Notes: generated from the letters alone by a model not told the origin. A stretch of 64,000 bases of DNA from Clostridium cibarium (GCF_014836335.1 NZ_JACSRA010000008.1:1-64000); one strand, 5' to 3'; shown: positions 47,751-57,669, counted from the first letter of the stretch. Translations and numbers: made by a program.

Positions 47751-48681
47751 TTAGCATCTCCATTGCTTCATCTAAAAGTAATTCTCTCCCTACTGAACTA
47801 TATCCTTGATTAAAGTAAGGTGATGAAGGTAACTTAACAACTTTACCATTTTTCACAGCAGGTAAGCTATTCCATATAGCATTTCCTTCTAAAACCTTTA
47901 AATCTTCATCTGTTCCTATAACAAATATATAATCTGCCTTAATTTCTGCTAAACCTTCATAAGTTACTACTGGTAAACTAATGTCACTTTGTTTTGGCAT
48001 ACCTTGAGGCCTACTTAATCCCATATCTCTATATAAGATATTACCAAATCCTGCTCCATCAAATACAAAGAATTGTCCTCCGCTAGCTAAGAAAGAAAGA
48101 TAAGTTGTATCTTTCCCATAAGTTTCTTTAACCTTATCTCCAACTTCTTTTGCCTTTTTATCATAGTTTTCTAACCAAGTATTTGCAGCTTCTTCTTTAT
48201 TAAATACTTTCGCTAAAGCCTTAACATCCTCTTTCCAATCTAATGCTTCTAACTTAATCATCACTGTAGGAGCAATATCTCTTAATTGATCATACATTTT
48301 TTCTTGTACTGTTGAAATTACGATTAAGTCTGGTTTTAAATTCATTATTGCTTCTACATCCATAGTATCTTGCATACTATAGCCAAGTATTGTAGCATCT
48401 TTTAATGTATCTTCTAAATATGTAGGTAGTTTTTTATAATCATATGCATCACTGTTAGCAGTTCCTATTACGTTATATCCTAAAATGGATAAAGTATCAC
48501 TATTACCACTTAAATCTACTATTCTTTCTGGCTTTTCTGGTATTTCAACCTCTCCTTTAACATCAGTTACCTTAACTGTTTTGGTTTCTTCCTTTACTGT
48601 AGAAGTATTCGTACATCCAACGAAAAGCATTGATGTCATACATGCAACTAAAAATGTTTTTAATACTGATTTTTTTGCCAT
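47737..48681 (-). CDS. Iron-siderophore binding lipoprotein
   Basis: 314 residues. The lipobox LFVGC (Cys23) anchors it in the membrane. The periplasmic-binding-protein type 2 signature PERIVDLSGNSDTLSILGY and the long connecting helix match FecB/FhuD-like proteins. It is the first gene of the uptake operon, with a Fur-box promoter just upstream. The type of siderophore is not predictable. Confidence 0.92.
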   Translation of the reverse strand: MAKKSVLKTFLVACMTSMLFVGCTNTSTVKEETKTVKVTDVKGEVEIPEKPERIVDLSGNSDTLSILGYNVIGTANSDAYDYKKLPTYLEDTLKDATILGYSMQDTMDVEAIMNLKPDLIVISTVQEKMYDQLRDIAPTVMIKLEALDWKEDVKALAKVFNKEEAANTWLENYDKKAKEVGDKVKETYGKDTTYLSFLASGGQFFVFDGAGFGNILYRDMGLSRPQGMPKQSDISLPVVTYEGLAEIKADYIFVIGTDEDLKVLEGNAIWNSLPAVKNGKVVKLPSSPYFNQGYSSVGRELLLDEAMEMLNGKK

Positions 48682-48731
48682 ATCTTATCTTCCTTTCAGA
48701 ATTTATATTCTATCTTTTCTTAACAAAGCAA

Positions 48732-48760
48732 ATTGTACATGATATTCATTATCAATTCAA
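48732..48760 (-). promoter_or_regulatory. Fur-box promoter of the siderophore uptake operon
   Basis: On the minus strand TTGAAT (48755-48760) and TACAAT (48732-48737) are spaced by 17 bases. The plus-strand sequence TGATATTCATTATCA (48740-48754) inside the spacer differs from the 7-1-7 Fur box TGATAATnATTATCA at one base. Iron-loaded Fur would block this promoter. Confidence 0.75.
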
Positions 48761-48769
48761 TGTATTCAC

Positions 48770-48829
48770 CTTATTTAATTATTTTTGCATCTTATTTAAT
48801 TATTTTTGCATCTTATTTAATTATTTTTA
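48770..48829. repeat. Three 21-bp tandem repeats in the divergent intergenic region
   Basis: Two exact copies (48770-48790, 48791-48811) and a third that matches for 17 bases (from 48812) of a unit starting CTTATTTAATT and ending TTTTTGCAT. The 21-base period equals two DNA turns, which would place bound proteins on one face. The array lies between the Fur-box promoter and the AraC-type regulator gene. Confidence 0.75.
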
Positions 48830-48937
48830 CTTGTAAAATCAATAATTATTCAATATACTTATATTATTCTAGTCTTAGATATATTGCCTATTACATGCTA
48901 TTATAATAATTTAAGGCACCATAGAAGGAGAAATTTT

Positions 48938-49939
48938 ATGATCGTAAAATCTAGCAAAGAATTTAAGTCTGCAGTATTAAATAAATTAGGCTTTAACGAA
49001 ATCAAAAAAGAAAATTACACTTTATATACAAATAAAAATACTCCTGAGCTTGGTTACCTGATTAGTTTTGCAAGGGAAGGATATTATAACTTAGGTATTG
49101 CAGACTACACTATTCCTGAGAACTTTTCTTTATCTTTTGCTAATCCTGAACATTTAATGCGTTTTGGACTAGTCTATAAAGGAATTACAGAATTTAAAAT
49201 TGAAAATAATCCTGTGTCTTCTTTTACGCCTTCTTCTTTCTTTGTTATTGAAAAAGATTTAAAAGGCCATCAAAAATGGAAAAAAGGACAACATTATCAT
49301 GGAACCGAAATAACTATATATGAAAAATACTTTACTGAGGTAATAAAACCTAACTTTCCAAATATCATTGATTTTGATTCTTTAATTAAAAATTATACCT
49401 ATACTTATTTGCCTTTAGAAATTGTAGAGATTATTCACCAGTTGCAAAGTCTAGCAAACAAGAATTCTTTAAATAGTATTTATTTAGAAAGCAAAATACT
49501 TGAGTGTATTGCTATTTTAATAAATGAAATTACTAAATCTCCGGAAAATGCTTTTACTAATCAAATTAACTATGGAAACATTAATATTGGCAATAACAGA
49601 ATAATAAAGTTAACTTCCTCTGATATTCATTCTATTCAAAAAGCTCATGATATTTTATCGAAAAATTATTGTAATCCACCCAATATAGAGAATTTGAGTA
49701 AATTAGTATTTTTGAACGAACAAAAGTTGAAAGCAGGATTCTCAAAACACTATCATATGTCCATTGGTGAATATACAAATCATATTAGAATGACTATCGC
49801 AGCTAATCTTTTATCTACAACAGATCTAAGCATTGAGGAGATAGCTTATAAAGTAGGTTACAATTACTCTGCAAATTTTTCTAAAATGTTTAGAAAGACC
49901 TATGGAAAAACTCCATTACAATTTAGAAAAACAAAATAA
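48938..49939 (+). CDS. AraC-family regulator of siderophore uptake
   Basis: About 333 residues. The C-terminal 100 residues hold the two AraC helix-turn-helix motifs (NIENLSKLVFLNEQKLKAGF and DLSIEEIAYKVGYNYSANFS, then FRKTYGKTPLQFR). The N-terminal part resembles PchR/YbtA-like sensors that bind iron-siderophores. It is transcribed away from the uptake operon and should activate it when the siderophore is present. The ATG follows AAGGAG by seven bases. Confidence 0.88.
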   Translation: MIVKSSKEFKSAVLNKLGFNEIKKENYTLYTNKNTPELGYLISFAREGYYNLGIADYTIPENFSLSFANPEHLMRFGLVYKGITEFKIENNPVSSFTPSSFFVIEKDLKGHQKWKKGQHYHGTEITIYEKYFTEVIKPNFPNIIDFDSLIKNYTYTYLPLEIVEIIHQLQSLANKNSLNSIYLESKILECIAILINEITKSPENAFTNQINYGNINIGNNRIIKLTSSDIHSIQKAHDILSKNYCNPPNIENLSKLVFLNEQKLKAGFSKHYHMSIGEYTNHIRMTIAANLLSTTDLSIEEIAYKVGYNYSANFSKMFRKTYGKTPLQFRKTK

Positions 49940-49945
49940 AAAATT

Positions 49946-49976
49946 AAAAACCCTTTGTTAATTAACAAGGGTTTTT
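49946..49976 (+). terminator. Terminator of the AraC-type regulator gene
   Basis: AAAAACCCTT paired with AGGGTTTTT around an AT palindrome, with a T run after it on the plus strand. It lies just after the stop. Confidence 0.85.
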
Positions 49977-50076
49977 CAATAATTATCTTAACCAAAATAT
50001 ATATTTTTTAACTACCAAGTAATATTCCAATAATCATAATAAATAGTAATTTGCTTCAAGAAATATATGTATATTT

Positions 50077-50439
50077 TTACTTATATTCTTCTAATATCTG
50101 CGATAAGGTCTCAGTTTCAAATGGCTTCTTAAGATAACTCTTAGCTCCCAATGCCATACATTCATCTTTATAATTTTCATATCCTGATGCAGATATAACA
50201 ATTACAACTGCTTCTGGATTAATATTCATTATCTCAGTTAATACATCAATACCATCTCTTCTAACATTAGAAATATTTAAATCTAAGGTAACAATATCCG
50301 GTTTTACATTCTTAAAACTTTCTAATGCTTCCTCCTTTGTTGATGCCTCAAAAAACATATACAGCCCATCTTTTTTTATTATCTTTTTCAAAAACATTCG
50401 CATATATGATGAATCATCAATTATTAGTACCTTCTTCAT
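50077..50439 (-). CDS. Single-domain response regulator
   Basis: 120 residues, receiver only: acidic pocket LIIDDSSYM, phospho-acceptor Asp in VTLDLNISN, Ser in IVISASG, Lys in YLKKPFET. A small insertion (SNVRRDG) follows the acceptor site. It is the third gene of an operon with a HD-GYP protein and a hybrid kinase (54-base gap after the kinase). Confidence 0.88.
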   Translation of the reverse strand: MKKVLIIDDSSYMRMFLKKIIKKDGLYMFFEASTKEEALESFKNVKPDIVTLDLNISNVRRDGIDVLTEIMNINPEAVVIVISASGYENYKDECMALGAKSYLKKPFETETLSQILEEYK

Positions 50440-50493
50440 CCTAGTCCCCCTTTATATCTTTCAAAAATTATTTACTTATTTCCTAAAGTCCAT

Positions 50494-53340
50494 TTAATAA
50501 AATAGATTTTTTATTTCACTAAAACCTTTAATACATTTATCTAATTCTTTTCTAACAGCTGCTTTTTCAAGATTTACGGACAACTCATAAATTGAAGTTA
50601 TTCTTAAAGTTCCAGCAGATCCTTTTAACTCATGAGTCAACCTCGCTACTTTTTCAAAATCATTTTCATTAATGGCATCGTTAATACCTGTCAGCATATC
50701 TGGTAGACATTTTATGTAATCTTCAAATATTTCTTTTGCATCATCTTTACTAAGTCCTGTCTCTTCAATAAAGTAATCAATATTATTATTTATTATACTA
50801 TTATAATCGGCTACAAACTCTCTCTCTTTAGTATTATCTTCTATTAGCTTAAACATAATATCAAAGTTAATTGGCTTACTAATATAATTATCCATTCCAG
50901 ATTCAATACACTTTTCATAATCACCTGCCATAGCATTAGCAGTCATGGCAATAATTGTAGTATGCTTTTCACTTCCTTCAATAGCCCTTATTTTACGTGT
51001 ACTCTCATACCCATCCATTATCGGCATTTGACAATCCATAAATACAACATCATAATCTTTTCCTTTCACCGCTTTAACAGCTTCACTACCATTCACCGTT
51101 ACATCACAAGTCATTCCACGAGATCTCAGCATGCTTATAACAATTTTACGATTCATTTCATTATCTTCAACTAATAAAATCTTAGGTCTTAATTCATCTT
51201 TAACCTCGTTAATCACATACTTCTCTGTCTTTTTATCTTCTTTATCTGCTTTTTTTAAATTTAATGCTATTGCAATACAATTTAACAGATCGTCTCTTTT
51301 AACTGGTTTAGTCAAATAAGACGAAAAGCCATATTTCTTGGCAGCAATGCCATCTCCTCTTTGAGTTGAAGAAGTTAAAAGTATTAGTTTAATATCCTTT
51401 GCAAATGGTATTGTTTTTAATGTAGTTGCAAGTTCATAACCATTCATTCCTGACATTTGATAATCTATAACAGCAATATTTATTTTATTTTCTGTATTTG
51501 CATTTGAAAGTATTGTAGTAATAGCACTAGTAGCATCTTCAGCTTCAAATATTTTAAGTCCGGTTTCACGAATATATGAACTAATAACTTTTCTGCTATT
51601 ACCATTACCATCAACAATCAAGATATTTATATCATTAAACTTTTCGAAATCAAATTTCTGCTTACAGACTCTTTTTCCTATCTGTAATCTCACATTAAAT
51701 TTAAATACTGACCCTTCACCCAGTATACTCTCAACAGAAATTTCACCACCCATCAATTTAACTAATTCGCTAGATATAGCTAGTCCTAATCCAGTTCCTC
51801 CATATTTCCTAGTGGTTGAAGTATCTGCTTGACTAAAAGATTTGAAAATCTTACTGACATCCTCAGTACGAATTCCAATGCCAGTATCCTTCACTTCAAA
51901 ATTAAGCAAGGCTACTTCATTCTCTTCCTCTAAATAATCAACAGCAACTGAAATTTCACCACTTTCAGTAAATTTGACTGCATTGCTTATAAGATTATTT
52001 AATATCTGCTTAAGCCTTGATGGATCTCCAATAACTTCTTCTGGAACTTTAGAATCAATCATTGAATAAAGATCTAGTCCCTTTTCTGTAGCCTGGGGAA
52101 CATGAAGTGAAACAGAATCTTCAATAGTAGTTCTTAAATTAAATTTAATTTGTTCCATGACTAATTTTTTAGCTTCAATCTTAGAAAAGTCTAATATATC
52201 ATTGATAAGACATAACAATACATCTGAAACAGATTTGGCTTCACGTATAAATTCTTTTTGCTCTAATGACAAATCAGTTGATTGTAAAAGCTCAAGAAAT
52301 CCAAATATCCCATTCATTGGTGTTCTTATTTCATGAGACATATTGGCAAGGAATTGGCTCTTTGCAATATTTGCTGCTTCTGCTTGCTCTTTTGCCTTAT
52401 ATAACTCAATTTCTGCCAAACGTTTTTCAGTAATATCTTCAGCAGTGCAAATAAGATATTTAATATTACCTGCTTTATCCCATTGCGGTTTACTCTTAAT
52501 TTGAAGTATTCTATCTTCACCCTTCCAATTCTTAACTTCAAGTTCCATTTCCGCTGGTTCATTCTGTTGAAACAATTTCCAACTAACTTCAGAAAACTTA
52601 TTTGCAGTATCTATATCAAATATATCATATAGGTCTTGATATTCTAAATCACTTTTCTTCTTCCCAAAAAACTTTGCATGAGCTTCATTAACAGTGGCAT
52701 AAGAAGTAACATTTTTCAAAGCCCAAAGCTGAGATTCTGAATTATTAAGCAAAATAGCTTGTCCATTAAGTATTGATTCATATTCTTTTTCCTTTAGCAG
52801 CCTTACTCTTGTATATGAAAAAACCTTTGAAATATTTATTAATATTTTGATTTGTTCCTCTTCCCATTTCATAGGTTTTTCTAGACTTTCATAACCTATA
52901 AACCCGACTAATTCTTTATCACTTTTTAATGGAATCGCTAAAAAAGATTTTATTTTCTCTATACTGAAAGCTTCTTTCTCAAATATTGCTTCAGAAGAAA
53001 GTTCCTCTACACTATCTATTGCGACAAAATCATTATTCTTAATCTTACGAAACAACCATGGAAGAGCATAAACAACTTCTTCTTGCATACTTTCTCTTTT
53101 GGGTCTTATACATTCTCTATTCCACTGGCATTCTATTTTCATAAAAGTAGGATCTTTTGAAAAATAATATATATAAACTCTATCTAAGTTAAAAAACAAA
53201 CCAATTTCTTCTAATGTCTTTTTTAACTCATCATGATAATTAATACGATCTACATCAAAAAACTTCTGAAAAATGTTATTAATTAGTTTTAAATAATCAC
53301 TAGAATGTCTTATATTCATATAACTTCCTCTATTACTCAT
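50494..53340 (-). CDS. Hybrid sensor histidine kinase (GAF-PAS-HisKA-HATPase-REC-REC-HPt)
   Basis: About 948 residues without membrane segments. In order: a GAF-like domain (about 20-180), a PAS domain (about 195-320), HisKA with SQFLANMSHEIRTPMNG, HATPase with LISNAVKFTESGE and GTGLGLAIS, a first receiver with Asp in AVIDYQMSGMNG, a second with VFMDCQMPIMDG, and a C-terminal HPt with His in RLTHELKGSAGT. It can run a full internal phosphorelay. The start at 53340 has GGAGGG five bases upstream. It lies 16 bases after the HD-GYP gene. Confidence 0.92.
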   Translation of the reverse strand: MSNRGSYMNIRHSSDYLKLINNIFQKFFDVDRINYHDELKKTLEEIGLFFNLDRVYIYYFSKDPTFMKIECQWNRECIRPKRESMQEEVVYALPWLFRKIKNNDFVAIDSVEELSSEAIFEKEAFSIEKIKSFLAIPLKSDKELVGFIGYESLEKPMKWEEEQIKILINISKVFSYTRVRLLKEKEYESILNGQAILLNNSESQLWALKNVTSYATVNEAHAKFFGKKKSDLEYQDLYDIFDIDTANKFSEVSWKLFQQNEPAEMELEVKNWKGEDRILQIKSKPQWDKAGNIKYLICTAEDITEKRLAEIELYKAKEQAEAANIAKSQFLANMSHEIRTPMNGIFGFLELLQSTDLSLEQKEFIREAKSVSDVLLCLINDILDFSKIEAKKLVMEQIKFNLRTTIEDSVSLHVPQATEKGLDLYSMIDSKVPEEVIGDPSRLKQILNNLISNAVKFTESGEISVAVDYLEEENEVALLNFEVKDTGIGIRTEDVSKIFKSFSQADTSTTRKYGGTGLGLAISSELVKLMGGEISVESILGEGSVFKFNVRLQIGKRVCKQKFDFEKFNDINILIVDGNGNSRKVISSYIRETGLKIFEAEDATSAITTILSNANTENKINIAVIDYQMSGMNGYELATTLKTIPFAKDIKLILLTSSTQRGDGIAAKKYGFSSYLTKPVKRDDLLNCIAIALNLKKADKEDKKTEKYVINEVKDELRPKILLVEDNEMNRKIVISMLRSRGMTCDVTVNGSEAVKAVKGKDYDVVFMDCQMPIMDGYESTRKIRAIEGSEKHTTIIAMTANAMAGDYEKCIESGMDNYISKPINFDIMFKLIEDNTKEREFVADYNSIINNNIDYFIEETGLSKDDAKEIFEDYIKCLPDMLTGINDAINENDFEKVARLTHELKGSAGTLRITSIYELSVNLEKAAVRKELDKCIKGFSEIKNLFY

Positions 53341-53356
53341 AAACTCCCTCCAAAAC

Positions 53357-54427
53357 TTAAATATCACAGTTTTTTATAATAAAAAGAGTTAATTCCGCTA
53401 ATAAATCAATTTCATAAGGTTCTGAAAGCATATTGCCATCTTTATCATATATAACTTTTACTACAGGCCTCATTGGCATGGAATTATTCTGCTTTACTAC
53501 CAACCCTTTTTCCTTTGAACTTAAAATAACTCCACTTCCTGTTGGAAAAGCAGCTATATTCATTGTAAATTTTCTCACCATTTCTTCATCAAAATAAATA
53601 TTACTCATCCCTACAAGATATTCAATAACCTCATATACAGTTCGACATTGCTCCGTGCCTCTACCAGCTATTAAATTATCAAAAACATCACAGATGGATA
53701 CTATCTTTGCTATTTGATTTATTTCATCACCCTTTAGCTTAAATGGATAACCACTACCATCACTTCTCTCATGATGCATTAATGCAGCTACTTTAACATA
53801 TGCAGTCCAAACATATTGCTCTCCTAAAAAATCATACCCAACCTTTGGATGCATAAGTTCAATATATTGATCTAATTCTTCCTTAGTCTTAAACTGCGAT
53901 AAAATTTTCTTGTCATTTAGAATTTTCACTTTACCTATATCATGGAGTAATGCACCTGTTGCTATATCTCTAAGTTTTACCATATTGTATCCCATATGTG
54001 TTCCTATTATTGTAGACAACACACAAACATTTACTGAATGTGAATATATATTATTATCACTTGCACTTATTTCAGAAACGTTTGTCAAAACATTTTTATT
54101 GGAAAGTACATCTTCAATAACTGAATTTACCGAATTCATAACACTGTTATTATCAGTTTTTCCTTCCCTACAATATTTTTCAACCATTTCCTTAACCGCA
54201 TGTTTCCCCATTTGCCTTGTCTTTTCAGAAATGCTTTCTTCAATAACTACATTTTTTGACATATCATCGTCAATATATACTGAATTAATTCCAAGTTCTT
54301 TAATTCTTTCAATATAATAAGGCCTAAGTTTTACGTTAGCACCAAGTAAAACTCTGCCTGATTCATCATAAATCTGCCTTCCAAGTATTTCATCTCCCTT
54401 AAGGCTGGAGACACTGACAATTCTCAT
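53357..54427 (-). CDS. HD-GYP domain protein (probable c-di-GMP phosphodiesterase)
   Basis: About 356 residues. The catalytic HD-GYP core is complete: HSVNVCVLS, LLHDIGKVKI (HD), a HP motif in ELMHPKVGYD, and HHERSDGSGYP (HH and GYP). It likely breaks down cyclic di-GMP. The N-terminal 120 residues carry a short beta domain (GRQIYDESGRVLLGANVKLR) common before such cores. The start is the ATG at 54427 after GGAGG. It heads an operon with a hybrid kinase and a response regulator. Confidence 0.9.
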   Translation of the reverse strand: MRIVSVSSLKGDEILGRQIYDESGRVLLGANVKLRPYYIERIKELGINSVYIDDDMSKNVVIEESISEKTRQMGKHAVKEMVEKYCREGKTDNNSVMNSVNSVIEDVLSNKNVLTNVSEISASDNNIYSHSVNVCVLSTIIGTHMGYNMVKLRDIATGALLHDIGKVKILNDKKILSQFKTKEELDQYIELMHPKVGYDFLGEQYVWTAYVKVAALMHHERSDGSGYPFKLKGDEINQIAKIVSICDVFDNLIAGRGTEQCRTVYEVIEYLVGMSNIYFDEEMVRKFTMNIAAFPTGSGVILSSKEKGLVVKQNNSMPMRPVVKVIYDKDGNMLSEPYEIDLLAELTLFIIKNCDI

Positions 54428-54467
54428 ATAAACCTCCATAAGTAATAACTACGCTAAAAAATGTCAT

Positions 54468-54494
54468 GCTCTTACCAAGTAGTTAACTAAGAGC
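54468..54494 (-). terminator. Terminator-like hairpin in the HD-GYP leader
   Basis: Seven-pair stem GCTCTTA/TAAGAGC with a palindromic loop; on the minus strand ATGACATTTTTT follows, the T run being displaced by six bases. It may end the upstream transcript or attenuate the HD-GYP operon. Confidence 0.4.
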
Positions 54495-54621
54495 AATAAG
54501 TATCAATTCTTAATTAAAATATTAGCATATTCCCATAACTTTTACTACATAAGTTCAACATACGTTCCCACTATTATAACAGTGAATATCTTTTAATTTA
54601 CGCTACCCACTTGAGTAAAAA

Positions 54622-54663
54622 AGGTCAATATACATTAACTATTAAGATAATATATATTGACCT
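54622..54663 (-). terminator. Terminator of the GH4 glycosidase gene
   Basis: Eleven-pair stem AGGTCAATATA / TATATTGACCT, followed on the minus strand by TTTTTACTC. It lies shortly after the GH4 stop. Confidence 0.8.
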
Positions 54664-54700
54664 ACTTTACTACTAATATAATTAAACTCACAAAACTATT

Positions 54701-56089
54701 TTAGTGCCCGTTTTTCATCAAATCTACTACAACAGGATCCTTTGATGCTATGCCTTGTGCCTTTAGCTCCCTAATCTTTTCTTTAAATTGTGGAAGATAC
54801 TTTTCATGCGCTACTAATAATTCATTTAATACTCCTATCGCTTCACTTCCCTTTTGAACTAATGGATTTATTGTAAATGCCTGCAATGCCATTCCATAAT
54901 CACCGGATAATGCAGCACTTATTGTGCATTCTTCCATTGCTTTCATAACTTGAAGTTGGCCTTTTTCAAAGGATCCCATCTCTCCCCATGCAATTGGTTC
55001 TGCCCCATTAGCAGAAATTAATGAAGAAACTTCAACTATAGAATCCGAATCAAGACAAGGTATAGCCCCATTATTTTCAGTACTTACAACCATATGAATT
55101 CTCTTATTATTATATATTGCACTTATACATTCACAAGCTGCGTCACTATAATATGCACCACCACGCTTTTGAAGCTCTTCAGGCTTTTTATTTAAGTCTG
55201 GATTCCTATACACTTCAAAGAGTGCTGCCTCTACCTCTTTCATCTGTTCTGCACGAGTTCCACCTTTTTTGAAATCTTCTATACTATGTTCTAGCATCTC
55301 TTTTTCTGAATAGTAATAACGATGATATCCACAAGGCAATAAATTTACAGAATGTAATAACTCTAATGAAAATTCAGCTTGAAAGATATTTACTGGAGTT
55401 CCCCCTTCCTTTTCGTTGATATGTTCTATTAACTTATCTGTTATCTCTTTTCCATCTTCATCAAAAACCTTATGCCAATGGAAATGATTTAAACCAGCAA
55501 ACCGATAATTTAATTGTGATAAATCCTTTCCAACAATTTTGGGTTCACTCATCATTGAAACTACTGGAACATTACATAGACCAATACACTTTTTCCATCC
55601 AAAATGTTTAATAACTGCTTCTGTAATAATTCCACTAGGATTAGTAAAATTGATTAGCCATGCATCTGGACATAACTCTTCCATATCCTCAACAATATCT
55701 TTTATTACAGGAATTGTCCTAAAGGCCTTAAACATTCCACCAGCTCCATTTGTTTCTTGACCTAACATTCCATGCAGGGCTGGTATTCTTTCATCTTTAA
55801 TTCTTGCATCTAATAATCCTACTCTAAATTGTGTTGTTACAAAATCTGCACCTCTTAATGCTTCTTTTCTATTTAATGTTGTAAACACTTTAACATTATA
55901 AGGAGTTGCATCCCACATACGCTGAGCTAGTTTTCCAACAATCTCTAACTTCTCTTTTCCATCTTCTATATCAACTAACCATATTTCACTTATTGGAAGT
56001 TCATCGTATCTCTTAATAAACCCTTCCATTAGTTCCGGTGTATAGCTGCTTCCTCCTCCAATTGTTACGATTTTTATAGCCTTCTCCAT
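54701..56089 (-). CDS. Family 4 glycoside hydrolase (6-phospho-beta-glucosidase type)
   Basis: 462 residues. The NAD-binding GGGSSYTPELMEG, FRVGLLDARIKDE, INFTNPSGI and the metal ligands Cys in GLCNVP and His in GLNHFHW are GH4 hallmarks. These enzymes cleave 6-phospho-glycosides by an NAD- and Mn-dependent oxidation/elimination. The sugars usually enter by a PTS, which is not encoded here. An RpiR-family regulator is encoded directly upstream on the same strand. Confidence 0.92.
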   Translation of the reverse strand: MEKAIKIVTIGGGSSYTPELMEGFIKRYDELPISEIWLVDIEDGKEKLEIVGKLAQRMWDATPYNVKVFTTLNRKEALRGADFVTTQFRVGLLDARIKDERIPALHGMLGQETNGAGGMFKAFRTIPVIKDIVEDMEELCPDAWLINFTNPSGIITEAVIKHFGWKKCIGLCNVPVVSMMSEPKIVGKDLSQLNYRFAGLNHFHWHKVFDEDGKEITDKLIEHINEKEGGTPVNIFQAEFSLELLHSVNLLPCGYHRYYYSEKEMLEHSIEDFKKGGTRAEQMKEVEAALFEVYRNPDLNKKPEELQKRGGAYYSDAACECISAIYNNKRIHMVVSTENNGAIPCLDSDSIVEVSSLISANGAEPIAWGEMGSFEKGQLQVMKAMEECTISAALSGDYGMALQAFTINPLVQKGSEAIGVLNELLVAHEKYLPQFKEKIRELKAQGIASKDPVVVDLMKNGH

Positions 56090-56263
56090 AATATCCCTCC
56101 ATAAACTATTTTACTTATAATATATTTATTAAAGTCTTATTCGTCTATAGAAGCATAATATTCTGATTCTTTTTTCTAAATATTATTATTCTAAACATAT
56201 TTTTTTGAAACTTTCTGAAACTTTCCATTTAAAATATAAAAAGCTCATCTCTTAGATATTTAG

Positions 56264-57124
56264 TTACTCATTAATCTTTCTGTCGTCAACCACACCAGTA
56301 ACTTTTTGAATATAATCAATATTTTTTTCATAATCTATTTTAAAAATGCAACTAAAAACAACATCTAGCATATACTGCATTGCAATATGAGATGAAAACT
56401 GAGATATTCTATTCCTCAAGTTTTCTCTATCACTTATATACAGATGATACTTTATGTAATTTGGAACAACGCTAGTTCCCACTCTTCCTATCCAGATTAC
56501 TTCTACTCCATTTTCATGTAACACTTCTACAATAGAAGGTAAAAAAGTTGCTTTTCCAGAATATGATAATATCAGAGCTACATGTTTTTTACTTGATGCA
56601 GTTGCTGTACAACGCTGTTCATAAGAGGATCTTGGACAATTAACCATTCTACCAATTGAACGCATTTTATCCTGAAAATTCTCTGCTACATTAATATTAT
56701 GTGCATGAGTATATATATCAATAACTTCTGCATTATGTAATAATACTACAGCTTTATGCAATTCCTCCACATTAATAGAATTATAAGTATCCGTTATTGA
56801 GGCTTCATATAGCTTTAATAACTTTTGAGCTATTATTCCCTGAGTATCATTTGATGCAAAAGGAAAATTAACATCAATTTCTTCTTTCCTTTTCCCATCT
56901 TCTACAATATCTTGAACAAGCTTTACTTTAAGTTCATTAAATCCATCAACCCTAATTTTTTTGCAAAACCTATGAATTGCAGATTTTGATACAAAAGTCT
57001 TTTCAGAAAGGTCTTGAATAGACAATTTTTGAACTTGTTCTTTATTTCTCAGAATATATTGTGCTAATTGATTTTCTGTTGGGGTTAAATTATCACAGCA
57101 TTTTATCATATTCTCTATTGTCAT
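56264..57124 (-). CDS. RpiR/MurR-family transcriptional regulator
   Basis: About 286 residues: N-terminal helix-turn-helix (LSIQDLSEKTFVSKSAIHRF) and a C-terminal SIS phosphosugar-binding domain (about 120-260, VIDIYTHAHNINVAE, ALILSYSGKATFLP). It should sense a sugar phosphate and control the neighbouring GH4 gene. The start is the ATG at 57124 after AGGAG; longer frames lack a ribosome site. Confidence 0.9.
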   Translation of the reverse strand: MTIENMIKCCDNLTPTENQLAQYILRNKEQVQKLSIQDLSEKTFVSKSAIHRFCKKIRVDGFNELKVKLVQDIVEDGKRKEEIDVNFPFASNDTQGIIAQKLLKLYEASITDTYNSINVEELHKAVVLLHNAEVIDIYTHAHNINVAENFQDKMRSIGRMVNCPRSSYEQRCTATASSKKHVALILSYSGKATFLPSIVEVLHENGVEVIWIGRVGTSVVPNYIKYHLYISDRENLRNRISQFSSHIAMQYMLDVVFSCIFKIDYEKNIDYIQKVTGVVDDRKINE

Positions 57125-57251
57125 AATTATATCTCCTAATTCATTTTGTTTCAGTTTTTCCACTGTGGCTTAGTATTTACAAAACAATATATTTTTCTTT
57201 TATTTAATAATAAGTACTTTAAAAGTACAATTCAAGGAAAATTATTTACAC

Positions 57252-57377
57252 TTATAGCTCAGGGCGACTCTCACAGTACATATCAATATAATAAGTATCA
57301 AATCTCTTTAAACTCGAATCACGCATAGCCTGAATAAGATCTGCTTCCTTTCCTGCAATCTGTGGTGTGAATTTTGT
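57252..57377 (-). pseudogene. Coding remnant of unknown gene
   Basis: An open stretch with no usable start reads TKFTPQIAGKEADLIQAM and ends YCESRPEL before a stop. Its composition looks coding, but it is bounded by a stop on the 5' side. It may be the tail of a gene lost between the RpiR gene and the RiPP locus. I do not recognise the family. Confidence 0.3.
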
Positions 57378-57484
57378 TCAACTAACTACATCTTCACGTT
57401 TTTACTATTGTAATTTCAAATGTTATTGAATCTATTACTTCCTAACGGTATTTTGTTTTAAAACATACTAAAAAATCATCTTTC

Positions 57485-57616
57485 CTAATTTATATACCTT
57501 AGGTAATTTCTTTTTCGATTAAGAACTTGAATTATCACCAAAAATTTTTCAGCAAGCTTCCACTCTCTGTAATGCACCTGCCACCTTCCAATTATTGTTG
57601 AATCTTCACCTCTAAA
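57485..57616 (-). pseudogene. Second coding remnant of unknown gene
   Basis: A start-less open stretch including EDSTIIGRWQVHYREWKLAE and ending RNYLRYIN then stop. Base content is less AT-biased than its flanks. No family recognised. Together with the fragment before it, it suggests that the 57.1-57.7 kb gap is decayed coding DNA. Confidence 0.3.
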
Positions 57617-57633
57617 TTAATCTAAGGTTTTTT

Positions 57634-57669
57634 AAAGGAGTGCCGCTAATAATCTTGCGACACTCCTTT
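57634..57669 (+). terminator. Strong plus-strand terminator downstream of the RiPP precursor
   Basis: Thirteen-pair stem AAAGGAGTGCCGC / GCGACACTCCTTT (one G.U pair) followed by TTATTT on the plus strand. There is no complete plus-strand gene before it, so its transcript partner may be lost; on the minus strand it lacks a T run but may still protect the end of the precursor mRNA. Confidence 0.6.

Noticed and set aside
48770..48829. Tandem repeats considered as a CRISPR array
   Set aside because: The units are directly adjacent without spacers, AT-rich and only three in number; no cas genes are present.
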